In this document: positions 1-9,322 of the stretch, in pieces
Numbering within the stretch: the first letter of the stretch is position 1
Layout of the letters: every line of letters begins with the position of its first letter
DNA from: Micrococcales bacterium
GTDB taxonomy: Bacteria; Actinomycetota; Actinomycetes; Actinomycetales; Cellulomonadaceae
NCBI GenBank assembly: GCA_009779195.1
Contig: WRET01000004.1
Span: 1 to 64,000 of the forward strand
Direction of reading: 5' to 3'
DNA length: 64,000 nucleotides
The notes under the pieces: generated by a model
What the model saw: the letters and a program-made list of their open reading frames with translations, nothing else
The model's database searches: none
What the model was told of the DNA's origin: nothing
Position numbers and translations under genes: made by a program

Positions 1-117
1 GGCCCAGCGGCACCCACCAGCCGCCCACCCCACCGACGACCAGCCCCACCCGAACCACGACGCCCCCTCGCCCCGGCCAACCAGAGCATCAAGACGACGG
101 CCTTGTTCAGCAGTCTC

Positions 118-283
118 CTAGGGCGTGTCTCTTAACCCCCCGCACGCCGCGACGCGCCCGGCACGCACGCTGGCGGCGTTGCCGTCGTCGGCAGCACCTC
201 CAGTGCTGCTCTTCTCCGTCGCCTTGCCAGCGCACGCACCGGACACGCCGCGCTCGCACGGGGGGTTAAGAGACACGCCCTAG
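118..283. mobile_element. MITE-like element with CTAG target duplication
   Basis: A perfect 25-bp inverted repeat (118-142 and 259-283) encloses about 115 bp. The outermost four bases on each side are CTAG, so the arrangement is best read as 21-bp terminal inverted repeats (122-142 and 259-279) flanked by a 4-bp target duplication at 118-121 and 280-283. CTAG is the known target of some IS5-family transposases. The inside encodes no transposase and itself carries shorter inverted segments, so this would be a non-autonomous element of about 158 bp. It sits exactly at the stop codon of the neighbouring minus-strand gene, whose TAG lies inside the CTAG. Mobility and family are inferred; the repeat is directly visible. 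Confidence 0.75.
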
Positions 284-1194
284 TCCCTGCCGGCGAACAT
301 CGCGAGCAGGCGCAACAGCTCGAAGTAGAGCCACACCAGGGTGACGAGGAGGCCGAACGACGCGGTCCACGAGTACTTCGCCGGGGCGCCGATCTCTACC
401 CCACGCTTGATCCCGTCGAAGTCCACGATGAGGCTGGCCGCAGCCAGACCAACGGCCACCAGCCCGACGATGATCCCCACGGGACCGTTGCGCAGCGGGC
501 CGAAGCCCTCGCTGGCGATGAAGAACGACAAGACGAAGTTGAGCAGCGAGAACAGCGCGTAGCCACCGATCGCGATCATCAGCCACCGGGTGAACTTTGG
601 CGTCACCCGGACCTTGCCGGAACGGAACAGCGCCAAGGTCACGCCGAATGTCGCGAGCGTCGCCAGGACCGCCTGCAAGACGATCGGCTGCACGTCGGCC
701 CCACCGACGTAGATCTCTTGGAACAGGTAGCTGACCCCGCCGAGGAACACACCTTCGGCAACGGCGTAAGCGATGATCAGCGGCGGGCTGGGTTCGCGTT
801 TGAAAGCGTTGACCAGTCCGAGGCCCAGGGCCGCGATCATCCCGCCCCAGATGAGGCCCAGGCCGACCTGCGGGGTGAGGTAGTAGGCCACCGCCCCAAC
901 GATGACCAGCAGCGCCAGCAGCCCGCCGGTCTTCATCACGACGTCGTCGTAGGTCATACGGCGCATCTGCACGTTCGTCGCCGACGGCGCTCCGTACATC
1001 GACTCCAGCGACGCGGCGTCCATCGTCGGCGCGCCAGTGCCGTACGGCGCGGCCTGGTACTGGGGCCCGTGCTGGTAGCCAGGCGGGGGCGTGCCCCACC
1101 CGGGGTCAGCGGCCATCTGCTGGCGGCCCTGGCGCACCTTGGGGTTGCGTGAGTCACCGAAGACGGGGCTGTTGTTGAAGACCGGGTTGCTCAT
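280..1194 (-). CDS. Bax inhibitor-1/YccA family membrane protein
   Basis: This 304-residue protein has a soluble, Pro/Gly/Gln-rich N-terminus of about 85 residues followed by seven closely packed hydrophobic segments with short loops. That is the architecture of actinobacterial Bax-inhibitor-1-like (YccA) proteins. Members elsewhere act as pH-sensitive calcium leak channels or as modulators of membrane proteolysis; no substrate can be read from this sequence. The ATG start at 1194 begins MSNPVFNNSPVF, a typical N-terminus for the family. The gene stands alone and faces away from the tRNA and ppx. Its stop codon coincides with the CTAG of the adjacent MITE-like element, which therefore lies at the very 3' end of the transcript. 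Confidence 0.9.
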   Translation of the reverse strand: MSNPVFNNSPVFGDSRNPKVRQGRQQMAADPGWGTPPPGYQHGPQYQAAPYGTGAPTMDAASLESMYGAPSATNVQMRRMTYDDVVMKTGGLLALLVIVGAVAYYLTPQVGLGLIWGGMIAALGLGLVNAFKREPSPPLIIAYAVAEGVFLGGVSYLFQEIYVGGADVQPIVLQAVLATLATFGVTLALFRSGKVRVTPKFTRWLMIAIGGYALFSLLNFVLSFFIASEGFGPLRNGPVGIIVGLVAVGLAAASLIVDFDGIKRGVEIGAPAKYSWTASFGLLVTLVWLYFELLRLLAMFAGRD

Positions 1195-1284
1195 CAGGCT
1201 TCCTCACGGCAGTGGGAGTGGATGGGGCCGTCGTGACTGCCTCTACGGTACCGCGCCCCACCAGCCCGGTTGACCCAAACGACG

Positions 1285-1358
1285 TGCCCCCGCCCGGGTT
1301 CGAACCGGGACTGGACCGGTTTTAAGCCGGTTGCCTCTGCCAGTTGGGCTACGGGGGC
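1285..1358 (-). tRNA. tRNA with UAA anticodon but short variable arm
   Basis: A complete cloverleaf folds on the minus strand: 7-bp acceptor stem GCCCCCG/CGGGGGC, a short D arm, anticodon stem ACCGG/CCGGU around the loop CUUAAAA, a 5-nt variable region, and T arm CCCGG-UUCGAAC-CCGGG. The discriminator is A and CCA is not encoded. The loop places U at position 33 and UAA at 34-36, so the gene would be called tRNA-Leu(UAA). Normal bacterial tRNA-Leu is class II with a long variable arm, and this one is class I. It could be an unusual actinobacterial Leu-like tRNA or a tRNA-like RNA. It lies 21 bp from the end of ppx. Confidence 0.8.
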
Positions 1359-1379
1359 CGCGCGGAGCCAATCTAGCGT

Positions 1380-2330
1380 TCACGCCAGGGACAAGGCGAT
1401 GCCGTCAAGGATGTCGTGCTCGGAGGTGACCACGTGGTGCACGCCCGAGACCTGCGCGACCCGGTGCACCACGCGTGACCAGACCAGGGCGCCTGCGCCG
1501 ATGACGTCGACCCGGCCGGGGTGCATGAACCCCAGGGCTGCACGCCGGGCCTGGCTGGCGTGCAGCAGGTCGTCGCACGAGGCCAGGACCTGCTCGACGG
1601 TCAGTTGCGCCCCGTCGATGACCGAGCGGTCGTAGGTGCCCAGGCCCAGGGCGTGGGCCGTGACCGAGGTGACTGAACCAGCCAGGCCCACGAGGGTGCG
1701 CACACCAGTGACGTCGACGTGGGCCAGGGCCTCGTCGATGGCTGCGTCGACTGTCGAGGTGGCGGCGGCGGTCTCTTCGGGTGTGGGCGGGTCGGAGTGC
1801 AGGTGGCGTTCGGTGATACGCACAGAGCCGACGTCCATCGACCATGCCGCGTCCGCACAGGTGGTTCCTACGACGATCTCCGTGGACCCACCGCCCAGGT
1901 CTACGACGCAGTACGGCGCCTGCTTGGCGTGCGCCTCCTTGGCACGCCCCAGCACGCTCGTAGCACCGCGGAACGACAGCTGCGCCTCCTCGTCGCCAGA
2001 GGCGACCTGCGGGTCCACACCGAGCGCGGCGCGCACCCCCGCGGCGAACTCGGTGCGGTTGGACGCGTCGCGGGTGGCCGACGTGGCGACGAACCGGACC
2101 ACGCTGACTCCCAGCTCTTCGCACAGTGCCGCGTACTGCCTGGTCATGTCCAGGGTCCGGGCCAGGGCTTCGGGGGCGAGGCGGCCGGTGCGGTCCACGT
2201 CCTGGCCGAGCCGGACCACCTCGGAGCGCCGCACGACGTCACGTAGCGTGCCGTCGGCGACGTCGGCCACCAAAAGCCGGATCGAGTTCGTCCCACAGTC
2301 GACAGCCGCCACCCGAGTCACGCGGGCCAT
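1380..2330 (-). CDS. ppx: Ppx/GppA family exopolyphosphatase
   Basis: This 316-residue protein belongs to the Ppx/GppA phosphatases of the ASKHA superfamily, which release phosphate from inorganic polyphosphate or hydrolyse pppGpp. The phosphate-1 loop is visible near residues 8-20 (AAVDCGTNSIRLLVADV) and the phosphate-2 loop near 142-155 (VVDLGGGSTEIVVG). The length matches the short, single-module actinobacterial type. The ATG at 2330 gives MARVTRVAAVD, right before the first beta strand. In many actinobacteria ppx follows eno, ftsB and a DUF501 gene. Here that block is not adjacent, and the DUF501 gene is 43 kb away in this window. Whether it prefers polyphosphate or pppGpp cannot be decided from sequence. 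Confidence 0.9.
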   Translation of the reverse strand: MARVTRVAAVDCGTNSIRLLVADVADGTLRDVVRRSEVVRLGQDVDRTGRLAPEALARTLDMTRQYAALCEELGVSVVRFVATSATRDASNRTEFAAGVRAALGVDPQVASGDEEAQLSFRGATSVLGRAKEAHAKQAPYCVVDLGGGSTEIVVGTTCADAAWSMDVGSVRITERHLHSDPPTPEETAAATSTVDAAIDEALAHVDVTGVRTLVGLAGSVTSVTAHALGLGTYDRSVIDGAQLTVEQVLASCDDLLHASQARRAALGFMHPGRVDVIGAGALVWSRVVHRVAQVSGVHHVVTSEHDILDGIALSLA

Positions 2331-2482
2331 GGTGCCATCGACACTGGCACCGACGGCCGGTTGTTCGTCGTAGGCTGAACGGCCGTGTCACCGCCTGCCG
2401 CTGTGGGCACCGCCGTCGTCCACGGACGTGCACGACGACCAGCGATGTGGGTTTTGGCGCCGTCATCGGAGAGGATCAGCAG

Positions 2483-3196
2483 ATGGAGCGCAACATACCG
2501 ACCCGCCAGAGGCTGGTGTGGGTCGCGCTGACGGTGCTGTGGACGCTTGTCGCGGTCGGGGTCTACTACCTGGCGGTCCGCACGTCCGGGGGCCAGCAGC
2601 TGGACGAGGAGCTGCTGCAGAGGTGGGCCACCCACAATCGGCCTGTGCGCCACCTGGCCGTCATGTTGCGGATGTTCTTGCCGTTTGTCCTGCTCATCGT
2701 TGTGTTTCGTCTGTGCGTGGTGGTGTGGTGGGTACGACGTTCGCTGGTCGCGGTGGTCGCGGTGGTGCTGGGGGTCACCATCGTGGCGGCCATGGCGTTG
2801 CGTGACGTGCTGCTGACCCGCCCTGACATGGACTACGGCGACCAGAACACTTTGCCGTCCAACCACATGGCGTTCACCGTCGCGCTGGTGGGGGCGGTGC
2901 TGTTCTTGCGCCGGGCGGGTTCGCGCTGGGACGGTCTGGTCGCCGGGCCTGCCCGGCCGGACTGGCACGTCGCAGCGGTCCTGGTCACGGTGGTGGTGGC
3001 CGAGGCGACGGTCAACGTCGTGACCTACGCCCACCGGCCTGCCGACCCGCTGGCAGCGGTGGCGATCGTCGCAGCGCTGTGGTCGGCTGCCCTCGCCGTT
3101 TACGGTGTCCCACGCTGGGGCACACCGGTGGATATGCCCGAGTTGTCCACGCAAGCCCCGGCGGAGCCCTTAAGGTTGCCTGGTGAGTTCCGCTGA
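2483..3196 (+). CDS. PAP2-superfamily-like membrane protein
   Basis: This is a 237-residue membrane protein with about six hydrophobic segments. A PAP2-like core is recognisable: RPDMDYGDQNTLPSNHMAF near residues 113-132 corresponds to the PSGH motif as PSNH, and YAHRPADP near 184-191 corresponds to the HxxxD motif. The arginine that normally precedes that His by six residues is not obvious, so catalytic competence as a phosphatase is uncertain. ATG 2483 follows GGAGAGG (2468-2474) at good spacing. The 3' end overlaps the start of the exporter ATPase by 14 bp, so the three genes probably form one transcript. A role in polyprenyl-phosphate handling for the exported glycan is inference from this linkage. 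Confidence 0.65.
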   Translation: MERNIPTRQRLVWVALTVLWTLVAVGVYYLAVRTSGGQQLDEELLQRWATHNRPVRHLAVMLRMFLPFVLLIVVFRLCVVVWWVRRSLVAVVAVVLGVTIVAAMALRDVLLTRPDMDYGDQNTLPSNHMAFTVALVGAVLFLRRAGSRWDGLVAGPARPDWHVAAVLVTVVVAEATVNVVTYAHRPADPLAAVAIVAALWSAALAVYGVPRWGTPVDMPELSTQAPAEPLRLPGEFR

Positions 3197-4406
3197 TCCA
3201 GCTATCAGCGTTCGGGGACTGGGCAAGAGCTACAGGATCGGCGTCGGCAAGCCGACGACTGCGACCGCGGCGGTCGCGTTCCTGCGCTGGCTGCGCCACC
3301 CGTTCCCCAAACGCCTGGCTACTTTCGACGCCCTTGACGACATCACGTTCGACGTCGCCCCAGGTGAGGTCCTGGGGATCGTCGGACGCAACGGAGCAGG
3401 TAAGTCCACCTTGCTCAAAGTGCTGACCCGGGTCACCGCACCCACCCGTGGACGTATCGAGTACCGAGGACGCGTCGGCTCGTTGCTGGAGGTCGGCACC
3501 GGTTTCCACCCCGAGCTGACCGGTAGGGAGAACATCTTCCTCAACGGTGCGGTGCTCGGGATGACCCGTGCCGAGATCCGGCGCCACTACGACGAGATCG
3601 TCGAGTTCTCTGGCGTCGAACGGTTCTTGGAGACCCCGGTCAAGCGGTACTCGTCAGGGATGTACGTGCGGCTGGCCTTCGCGGTGGCCGCGCACCTGGA
3701 GACCGAGATCCTCATGGTCGACGAGGTCCTGGCCGTCGGTGACGTGCAGTTCCAGGCCAAGTCCATCGAGACGATGCGGGCCCTGGCCAAGTCTGGGCGC
3801 ACGGTGCTGTACGTGAGCCACCAGCTGGCGACGGTCCAGGCGCTGTGCACCCAGGCGATCTACCTCGACAGCGGGCACCTGGCCTACAAAGGCGGTGTCA
3901 GCGAGACGCTGGAGGCCTACCGGGAGGGGTACTCGAAGTTCGCCCAGCTGCAGCGTGACCCGTCGCGCCGCACAGGCTCGGGTGCGGTACGGGTCGTCTC
4001 GGTGACCATGCCGGCCACCCACCTGCGCTCCGGGGACGAGTTCTGCGTCGACCTCGAGGTCGGACCAGGCAAGGACGTCGTCGGCGGGTACCACCTGGCG
4101 GTGCAGGTCAACGACGACGCCGGGACGGTCGTGGCCCGCTGCGACTCGCGGCTCCTGGGCCAGTGGTACGACGCGAGGGGCACCAACACCGGCCGGCTCG
4201 TCGTACGGCACCCGTGGCTGACCCCTGGCCGCTACACGCTGGACGTCACTGTCGAGTCCCACGTGGGGGTGCTCGACCACTGGGAGGGGGCCTGCCAGTT
4301 CGACGTGCTGAGCGAGCTGCCGTACCCCGTGGAGAGCCTGGACGACGACACCGCCCGCGGTGCCGTGCTGGCCGATTTCGACTTCGCAGGATTCGAGGCG
4401 CCATGA
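3183..4406 (+). CDS. wzt: Polysaccharide/teichoic-acid ABC exporter, ATP-binding subunit (Wzt-like)
   Basis: This 407-residue protein has an ABC ATPase domain followed by a C-terminal domain of about 150 residues. Walker A is GRNGAGKS (residues 67-74). The signature region reads YSSGM instead of LSGGQ, as is usual for O-antigen and wall-polymer exporters. Walker B is ILMVDEVLAVGD. The C-terminal part (from about residue 255, after FAQLQRDPSRR) resembles the Wzt_C carbohydrate-binding beta-sandwich that recognises the end-modified glycan, so transport may depend on a terminal modification. The GTG start at 3183 overlaps the upstream membrane-protein gene, and the stop overlaps the permease start as ATGA. 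The exact polymer cannot be read. Confidence 0.9.
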   Translation: MSSADPAISVRGLGKSYRIGVGKPTTATAAVAFLRWLRHPFPKRLATFDALDDITFDVAPGEVLGIVGRNGAGKSTLLKVLTRVTAPTRGRIEYRGRVGSLLEVGTGFHPELTGRENIFLNGAVLGMTRAEIRRHYDEIVEFSGVERFLETPVKRYSSGMYVRLAFAVAAHLETEILMVDEVLAVGDVQFQAKSIETMRALAKSGRTVLYVSHQLATVQALCTQAIYLDSGHLAYKGGVSETLEAYREGYSKFAQLQRDPSRRTGSGAVRVVSVTMPATHLRSGDEFCVDLEVGPGKDVVGGYHLAVQVNDDAGTVVARCDSRLLGQWYDARGTNTGRLVVRHPWLTPGRYTLDVTVESHVGVLDHWEGACQFDVLSELPYPVESLDDDTARGAVLADFDFAGFEAP

Positions 4407-5236
4407 GCGACGTGACCGTCATCCGTCCCCCCGGGCGTCTGAACATGCCTCGGTGGTCTGAGCTGTGGGCCTCGCGTGAGGTCCTGTTCCGCCTGGCCCA
4501 CCGCGACGTGATCATCCGGTACCGCCAGACCATCTTGGGTGCGGTCTGGGTGTTCATCCAGCCGCTGGTGGCTGCCGGGATCTTGTTCGTCGTGTTCGCC
4601 AAGGTGGCGGAGATCCCTCCGCCCGGCGGGGTGTCGCCGGTGCTGTTCTCCCTGGCCGGGGCGCTGACGTACTACCTGTTCACCGGGACCTTGTCCCGCG
4701 CGGCGAACTCGATGCTGGCGAACTACGCCCTGGTCGCGAAGGTGTTCTTCCCGCGGGTGCTCGTCCCGTTCTCGGCTATCGTCTCGGCGATCATCGACTT
4801 CGTCGTCGGGATGGCTCTCATCGTCGTGCTCATGTTCTTCTTCGACGCCAACCTGGGCTGGCAGCTGGTGTGGCTGCCGCTGTGGATCTTGGCCGCGATC
4901 GGGCTGGGCACTGCGGTGGGGGTCTTCGCCTCGGCGCTCATGGTGTTCTACCGCGACGTGCAGTACGTGCTGCCGTGGCTCACCCAGATCCTCATGTTCG
5001 CCTCCCCGGTCGGGTTCGCGATGAGCGCCGACAAGGTCCAGAACTCGGAGTTCCGCTGGCTGTTCGAGTACAACCCGTTGTCGTGGATGCTCGAAGGTTT
5101 CCGTTGGTCGCTGCTGGGCACCGACAAGCCTCCGGTGTGGCAGATTGTTGGCCTGGCGGTGGTGTGCGTCGTGCTCCTCGTCGGCGCGATCCTGTACTTC
5201 CAACGGTTCGAGAGGGACTTCGCTGATATCATCTGA
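4403..5236 (+). CDS. wzm: Polysaccharide ABC exporter permease (Wzm/ABC-2 type)
   Basis: This 277-residue membrane protein is the ABC-2-type permease partner of the preceding ATPase. The N-terminal amphipathic region contains RDVIIRYRQTILGAVW, the conserved interface motif of Wzm/TagG permeases, and about six transmembrane helices follow. The ATG at 4403 overlaps the upstream TGA, indicating translational coupling. The C-terminus ends in QRFERDFADII, typical of the family. Together the pair would export a lipid-linked glycan such as a teichoic acid or capsular or galactan-like polymer across the membrane. No glycosyltransferases lie beside it in this window, so the substrate is unknown. Confidence 0.9.
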   Translation: MSDVTVIRPPGRLNMPRWSELWASREVLFRLAHRDVIIRYRQTILGAVWVFIQPLVAAGILFVVFAKVAEIPPPGGVSPVLFSLAGALTYYLFTGTLSRAANSMLANYALVAKVFFPRVLVPFSAIVSAIIDFVVGMALIVVLMFFFDANLGWQLVWLPLWILAAIGLGTAVGVFASALMVFYRDVQYVLPWLTQILMFASPVGFAMSADKVQNSEFRWLFEYNPLSWMLEGFRWSLLGTDKPPVWQIVGLAVVCVVLLVGAILYFQRFERDFADII

Positions 5237-5340
5237 CGCTCAGCCGACGCCAGGGACGTTGGTCCGTACCAGGGTTAGATCCCGGGGGATCTTTCTCGCG
5301 AGATGACGCCGGTTGCGGTATCAATAGGAGTGCACGGTAG

Positions 5341-6759
<1,419 letters not shown>

Positions 6760-6772
6760 CCCACAGGCAACA

Positions 6773-6804
6773 GGGGACGGTCCGTGCCGCGGACCGTCCC
6801 CTTT
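6773..6804 (+). terminator. Rho-independent terminator of gdhA
   Basis: A perfect 12-bp GC-rich stem (6773-6784 and 6790-6801, GGGGACGGTCCG and its complement) with a 5-nt loop is followed by TTT. It begins 14 bp after the gdhA stop. Confidence 0.85.
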
Positions 6805-6899
6805 GCCGTCCTTGGCCGACGCCCTGCGGTCAGTGTCCGTCTCGCGTCCGACCGGGGGAGTCAGCGAAGACGGGCGCCTGCCGGGCCGATGGGCAAGGG

Positions 6900-7670
6900 G
6901 TGCACGCAACGCTGCGGGTCCGCCGGTGGCGCAGGTACGGCGCCGACCGGGCCTTCGTGGTGGACTCGTGCGGCGCTCACCTCGGGTCGGTCGACCTAGC
7001 CTCGGGGAAGGTCGACTCCGTCGAACCGTGCCACGACCACCAGGTGCGCCGTGCCGTCCAGGAATACCTGCGGACCGACGCCGACGAGGTCGTCATCGCC
7101 CACCATCGCTCCCCGCTCGAGGGTTTCACCCTCGCCGACGAGCAGATCCTGCGTGGGTGGCTCGACACGCCCATCATGCTCGGTGGGCCCGCCCCCGGTT
7201 GCCTGTCGGTGCGCACCCAGCTCGAACAGCTCAGAGACACTGGCTGGACCGTTGCCCACCACGTGCCCCTCGGCCTGCAGGGCAGCACCTGCCCCCATGT
7301 GCTCGTCGGGCCGTCGGGTGTGTTCACCGTCCGCCGGATCGGCCGCGTCGGTGCCCAGGTCGAGGTGGACGGAGCCGTCTTGCTCATCGACGGGACGCCG
7401 GTGACCACGTTGCGCGACGCTGTTTTCGAGTGCCGGCGTATCCGCAGCCTCCTGGTCGGTTGCGTACCGTCACGGGTGCAGGTGCGACCTGTCCTGGCCG
7501 TCACCGGAGACCTGGTGACCACCGGTGAGCCCGGAAGGACGCTCGTCCTGGCCGCCCAGGACGTCGGTGGCGCCTTGCGCCGTCTCGACCGCACCCTCGG
7601 CCCTTTCGAACAGCTAGCCTTGGCCCGCCAGGTCCGCCACCAAGGCTGGGGTCGGGTGTGGGGCGGCTGA
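6900..7670 (+). CDS. NERD-like (nuclease-related domain) protein
   Basis: This 256-residue protein has a variable N-terminal half. A C-terminal segment from about residue 137 (HVLVGPSGVFTVRRIGRVG) matches the start of NERD domains, whose pattern is a conserved GPxGhhxhxxK followed by beta strands and an Arg/Ala-rich helix (here FECRRIRSLL). The usual lysine after the first strand appears replaced by arginine. NERD is related to restriction-endonuclease folds, but biochemical roles are poorly known. No signal peptide or membrane segment is seen. The GTG start at 6900 follows AAGGG. The gene sits alone between the gdhA terminator and an unknown gene. The family call is moderate. Confidence 0.55.
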   Translation: MHATLRVRRWRRYGADRAFVVDSCGAHLGSVDLASGKVDSVEPCHDHQVRRAVQEYLRTDADEVVIAHHRSPLEGFTLADEQILRGWLDTPIMLGGPAPGCLSVRTQLEQLRDTGWTVAHHVPLGLQGSTCPHVLVGPSGVFTVRRIGRVGAQVEVDGAVLLIDGTPVTTLRDAVFECRRIRSLLVGCVPSRVQVRPVLAVTGDLVTTGEPGRTLVLAAQDVGGALRRLDRTLGPFEQLALARQVRHQGWGRVWGG

Positions 7671-7804
7671 ACCGCTCGGCGGCCCGGTCACAGCAAGGGA
7701 CGGTCGACCCACGGTGAGCGTCGGCGCCTGCGCTCGCACCAGGCATCACCGACAAACAGGGGCCAGGACTCCCGGACTGGGAAAATCCGGAGGATGATGG
7801 AGCC

Positions 7805-8443
7805 GTGAGCAGCGACGAGACACGTCGGCCACGTCGGCCTGGGCGGCTCGACCCAGGTGCCGCCGAGGCGATCGGTGGTGAGCCCGACCCGGCGGAACGT
7901 ACCGACACCGCGCATGCCACAGCCCACGCGCTCGTGCACCGTGGACGGGCCAGCGACGACCCGCGGGTCGTCGAACGCCTCGTCACCCTCGTCGACGACG
8001 AAGGTCTGGGGACGATCGCCGCCTTGTGGTCGGACAGTCCAGCCGACACCCTCCCGGGAGTGCTGTGGCGTCTGTACGCGCTGCGCACGTGGGTCCGCGC
8101 CGACGCCCGGGTCGTCGCCGACCGCTACCGCCAAGGGGTCACCGCCGCCCCGGTCCACGACGTCGTGGCAGGTGTTGCCCAGCTGCCGACCGCCGCCGAC
8201 ATGGAGCACCTCGTCGACCAGGTCCTCACTGGTGTCTACACCCGTGACCTCGACGTGGCCCTCGAACGAGCCGCTGCCTTCTGCCGCGTCGTGGCCACCG
8301 GCACCGCTTTTGACGCCGACCACCTCGACACCCTCGACTCGGTCAGCGCCGACCGCGCCACCCGCAGCGCCGCCGGCCTGCTGCGCACCGCTGACGAGCT
8401 GACCCACGCCGCGGGCCTGTGGCGCCAAGGCCGGCTGGAGTAA
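7805..8443 (+). CDS. Conserved hypothetical helical protein
   Basis: This 212-residue, acidic, Ala/Asp/Arg-rich protein is predicted by eye to be almost entirely helical, with no membrane segment or catalytic motif recognised. The N-terminal 35 residues look disordered. The rest contains regular hydrophobic heptad-like spacing, for example LVTLVDDEGLGTIAALW and TWVRADARVVADRYRQG. The GTG start at 7805 gives MSSDETRRPRR. Codon use is typical of the genome (strong GC3), so it is very likely translated. I do not recognise the family. It precedes an unknown membrane-anchored protein and typA on the same strand, with 135-bp and 96-bp gaps, so co-transcription is possible but not shown. Confidence 0.6.
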   Translation: MSSDETRRPRRPGRLDPGAAEAIGGEPDPAERTDTAHATAHALVHRGRASDDPRVVERLVTLVDDEGLGTIAALWSDSPADTLPGVLWRLYALRTWVRADARVVADRYRQGVTAAPVHDVVAGVAQLPTAADMEHLVDQVLTGVYTRDLDVALERAAAFCRVVATGTAFDADHLDTLDSVSADRATRSAAGLLRTADELTHAAGLWRQGRLE

Positions 8444-8578
8444 GAGGTCCCCACCTCGCTCGTGCCTGCCGGGTTTCTGGTGTCGGGAACAACACGGTCC
8501 GGCTGGTGACTCAGAACTTCGACGACGCCGGTCGCGTGTTGCCTGACCGGCAGCGGGCGAGACGAATGGAGGGACCGC

Positions 8579-9226
8579 ATGGGCTTCATGATCATCGCGG
8601 TCGTGCTCACGGTGGCGCTGTACACGGTCAAGATCATGGCCACCTCGGCACGGCGCAAGCGGCTGCGGACGGTGGCGGCGGGCCGGGACTGGACGTACGC
8701 GCCACGGGTCCGCGACCTGCCCGGGCGCCGCCTACCCTTCAGCTTCTTCTGGGGTAGCTCACGAGACATCATGACCGGACAGCACGGCTCGTCCGCGTTC
8801 GTCGCTTTCACTGCGGTGACGGGGCGCAACAGGCCTGACTACGGCGTCGTGGGGGTGCAGCTGCCGAACATGCTGCCAGAGCTCGAGCTGACCCGTGAGG
8901 GGATGGGCACCGCGATCGCGAAAGCTTTTGGGGGGCAAGACCTGCTGGTCGGCCACCCGCAGTTCGACGCGCGGTACCGGATCCAGTCGCGCGACCCAGG
9001 CTATGTCGTCACCCTGCTCAACCCGGCCGTCGTCGCCTGGTTCATGGCTCCGCGCCGTTGGGAGAACTTCGCTGTCAGAGGCGGTTTTCTCCAGGCATGG
9101 ACCCCGGGGGGCCTGTCGTACGAGCAGCTGCCCTGGGTGCTCGACGAGCTCAACGACCTGGTCGCTCGTATCGGCGAGGACGTGTGGGGCGGGTGGGGCG
9201 CACCCACCTACCCGCTCAACCGCTGA
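8579..9226 (+). CDS. Conserved hypothetical protein with N-terminal membrane anchor (DUF3137-like)
   Basis: This 215-residue protein starts with a single hydrophobic helix (MGFMIIAVVLTVALYTVKIM) that would anchor it in the membrane, followed by basic residues and a soluble domain. The order of strands in the domain (SAFVAFTAVTGRN, then FDARYRIQSRDP, then LLNPAVVAWF, then ending in ELNDLVARI) resembles DUF3137-type proteins, whose function is unknown. ATG 8579 follows GGAGGGA at about 8566-8572, a good ribosome binding site. It lies directly upstream of typA on the same strand. The family assignment is tentative. Confidence 0.6.
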   Translation: MGFMIIAVVLTVALYTVKIMATSARRKRLRTVAAGRDWTYAPRVRDLPGRRLPFSFFWGSSRDIMTGQHGSSAFVAFTAVTGRNRPDYGVVGVQLPNMLPELELTREGMGTAIAKAFGGQDLLVGHPQFDARYRIQSRDPGYVVTLLNPAVVAWFMAPRRWENFAVRGGFLQAWTPGGLSYEQLPWVLDELNDLVARIGEDVWGGWGAPTYPLNR

Positions 9227-9322
9227 CGTGCGTGCGATGGGGGCACTGGTCTACGGGACGTAGAATTGTCGTCGGCGGACCGCGGGGGTTCGTCGTCCCC
9301 GCTTGAAAGACGGTGTTCTGGC

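Noticed and set aside
1..117. A partial gene at the left edge (a minus-strand reading LLNKAVVLMLWLAG)
   Set aside because: Too short and without a clear stop, start or family; both strands have open frames simply because of composition.
6885..6892. GCCGATGG before the NERD-like gene as another FliA -10
   Set aside because: No -35-like element lies 15 bp upstream, and GCCGAT is common by chance in this GC-rich DNA.
6900..7670. NERD-like gene as part of a defence island
   Set aside because: Neighbours are gdhA, unknown conserved genes and typA, all core-like. No other defence gene is close.
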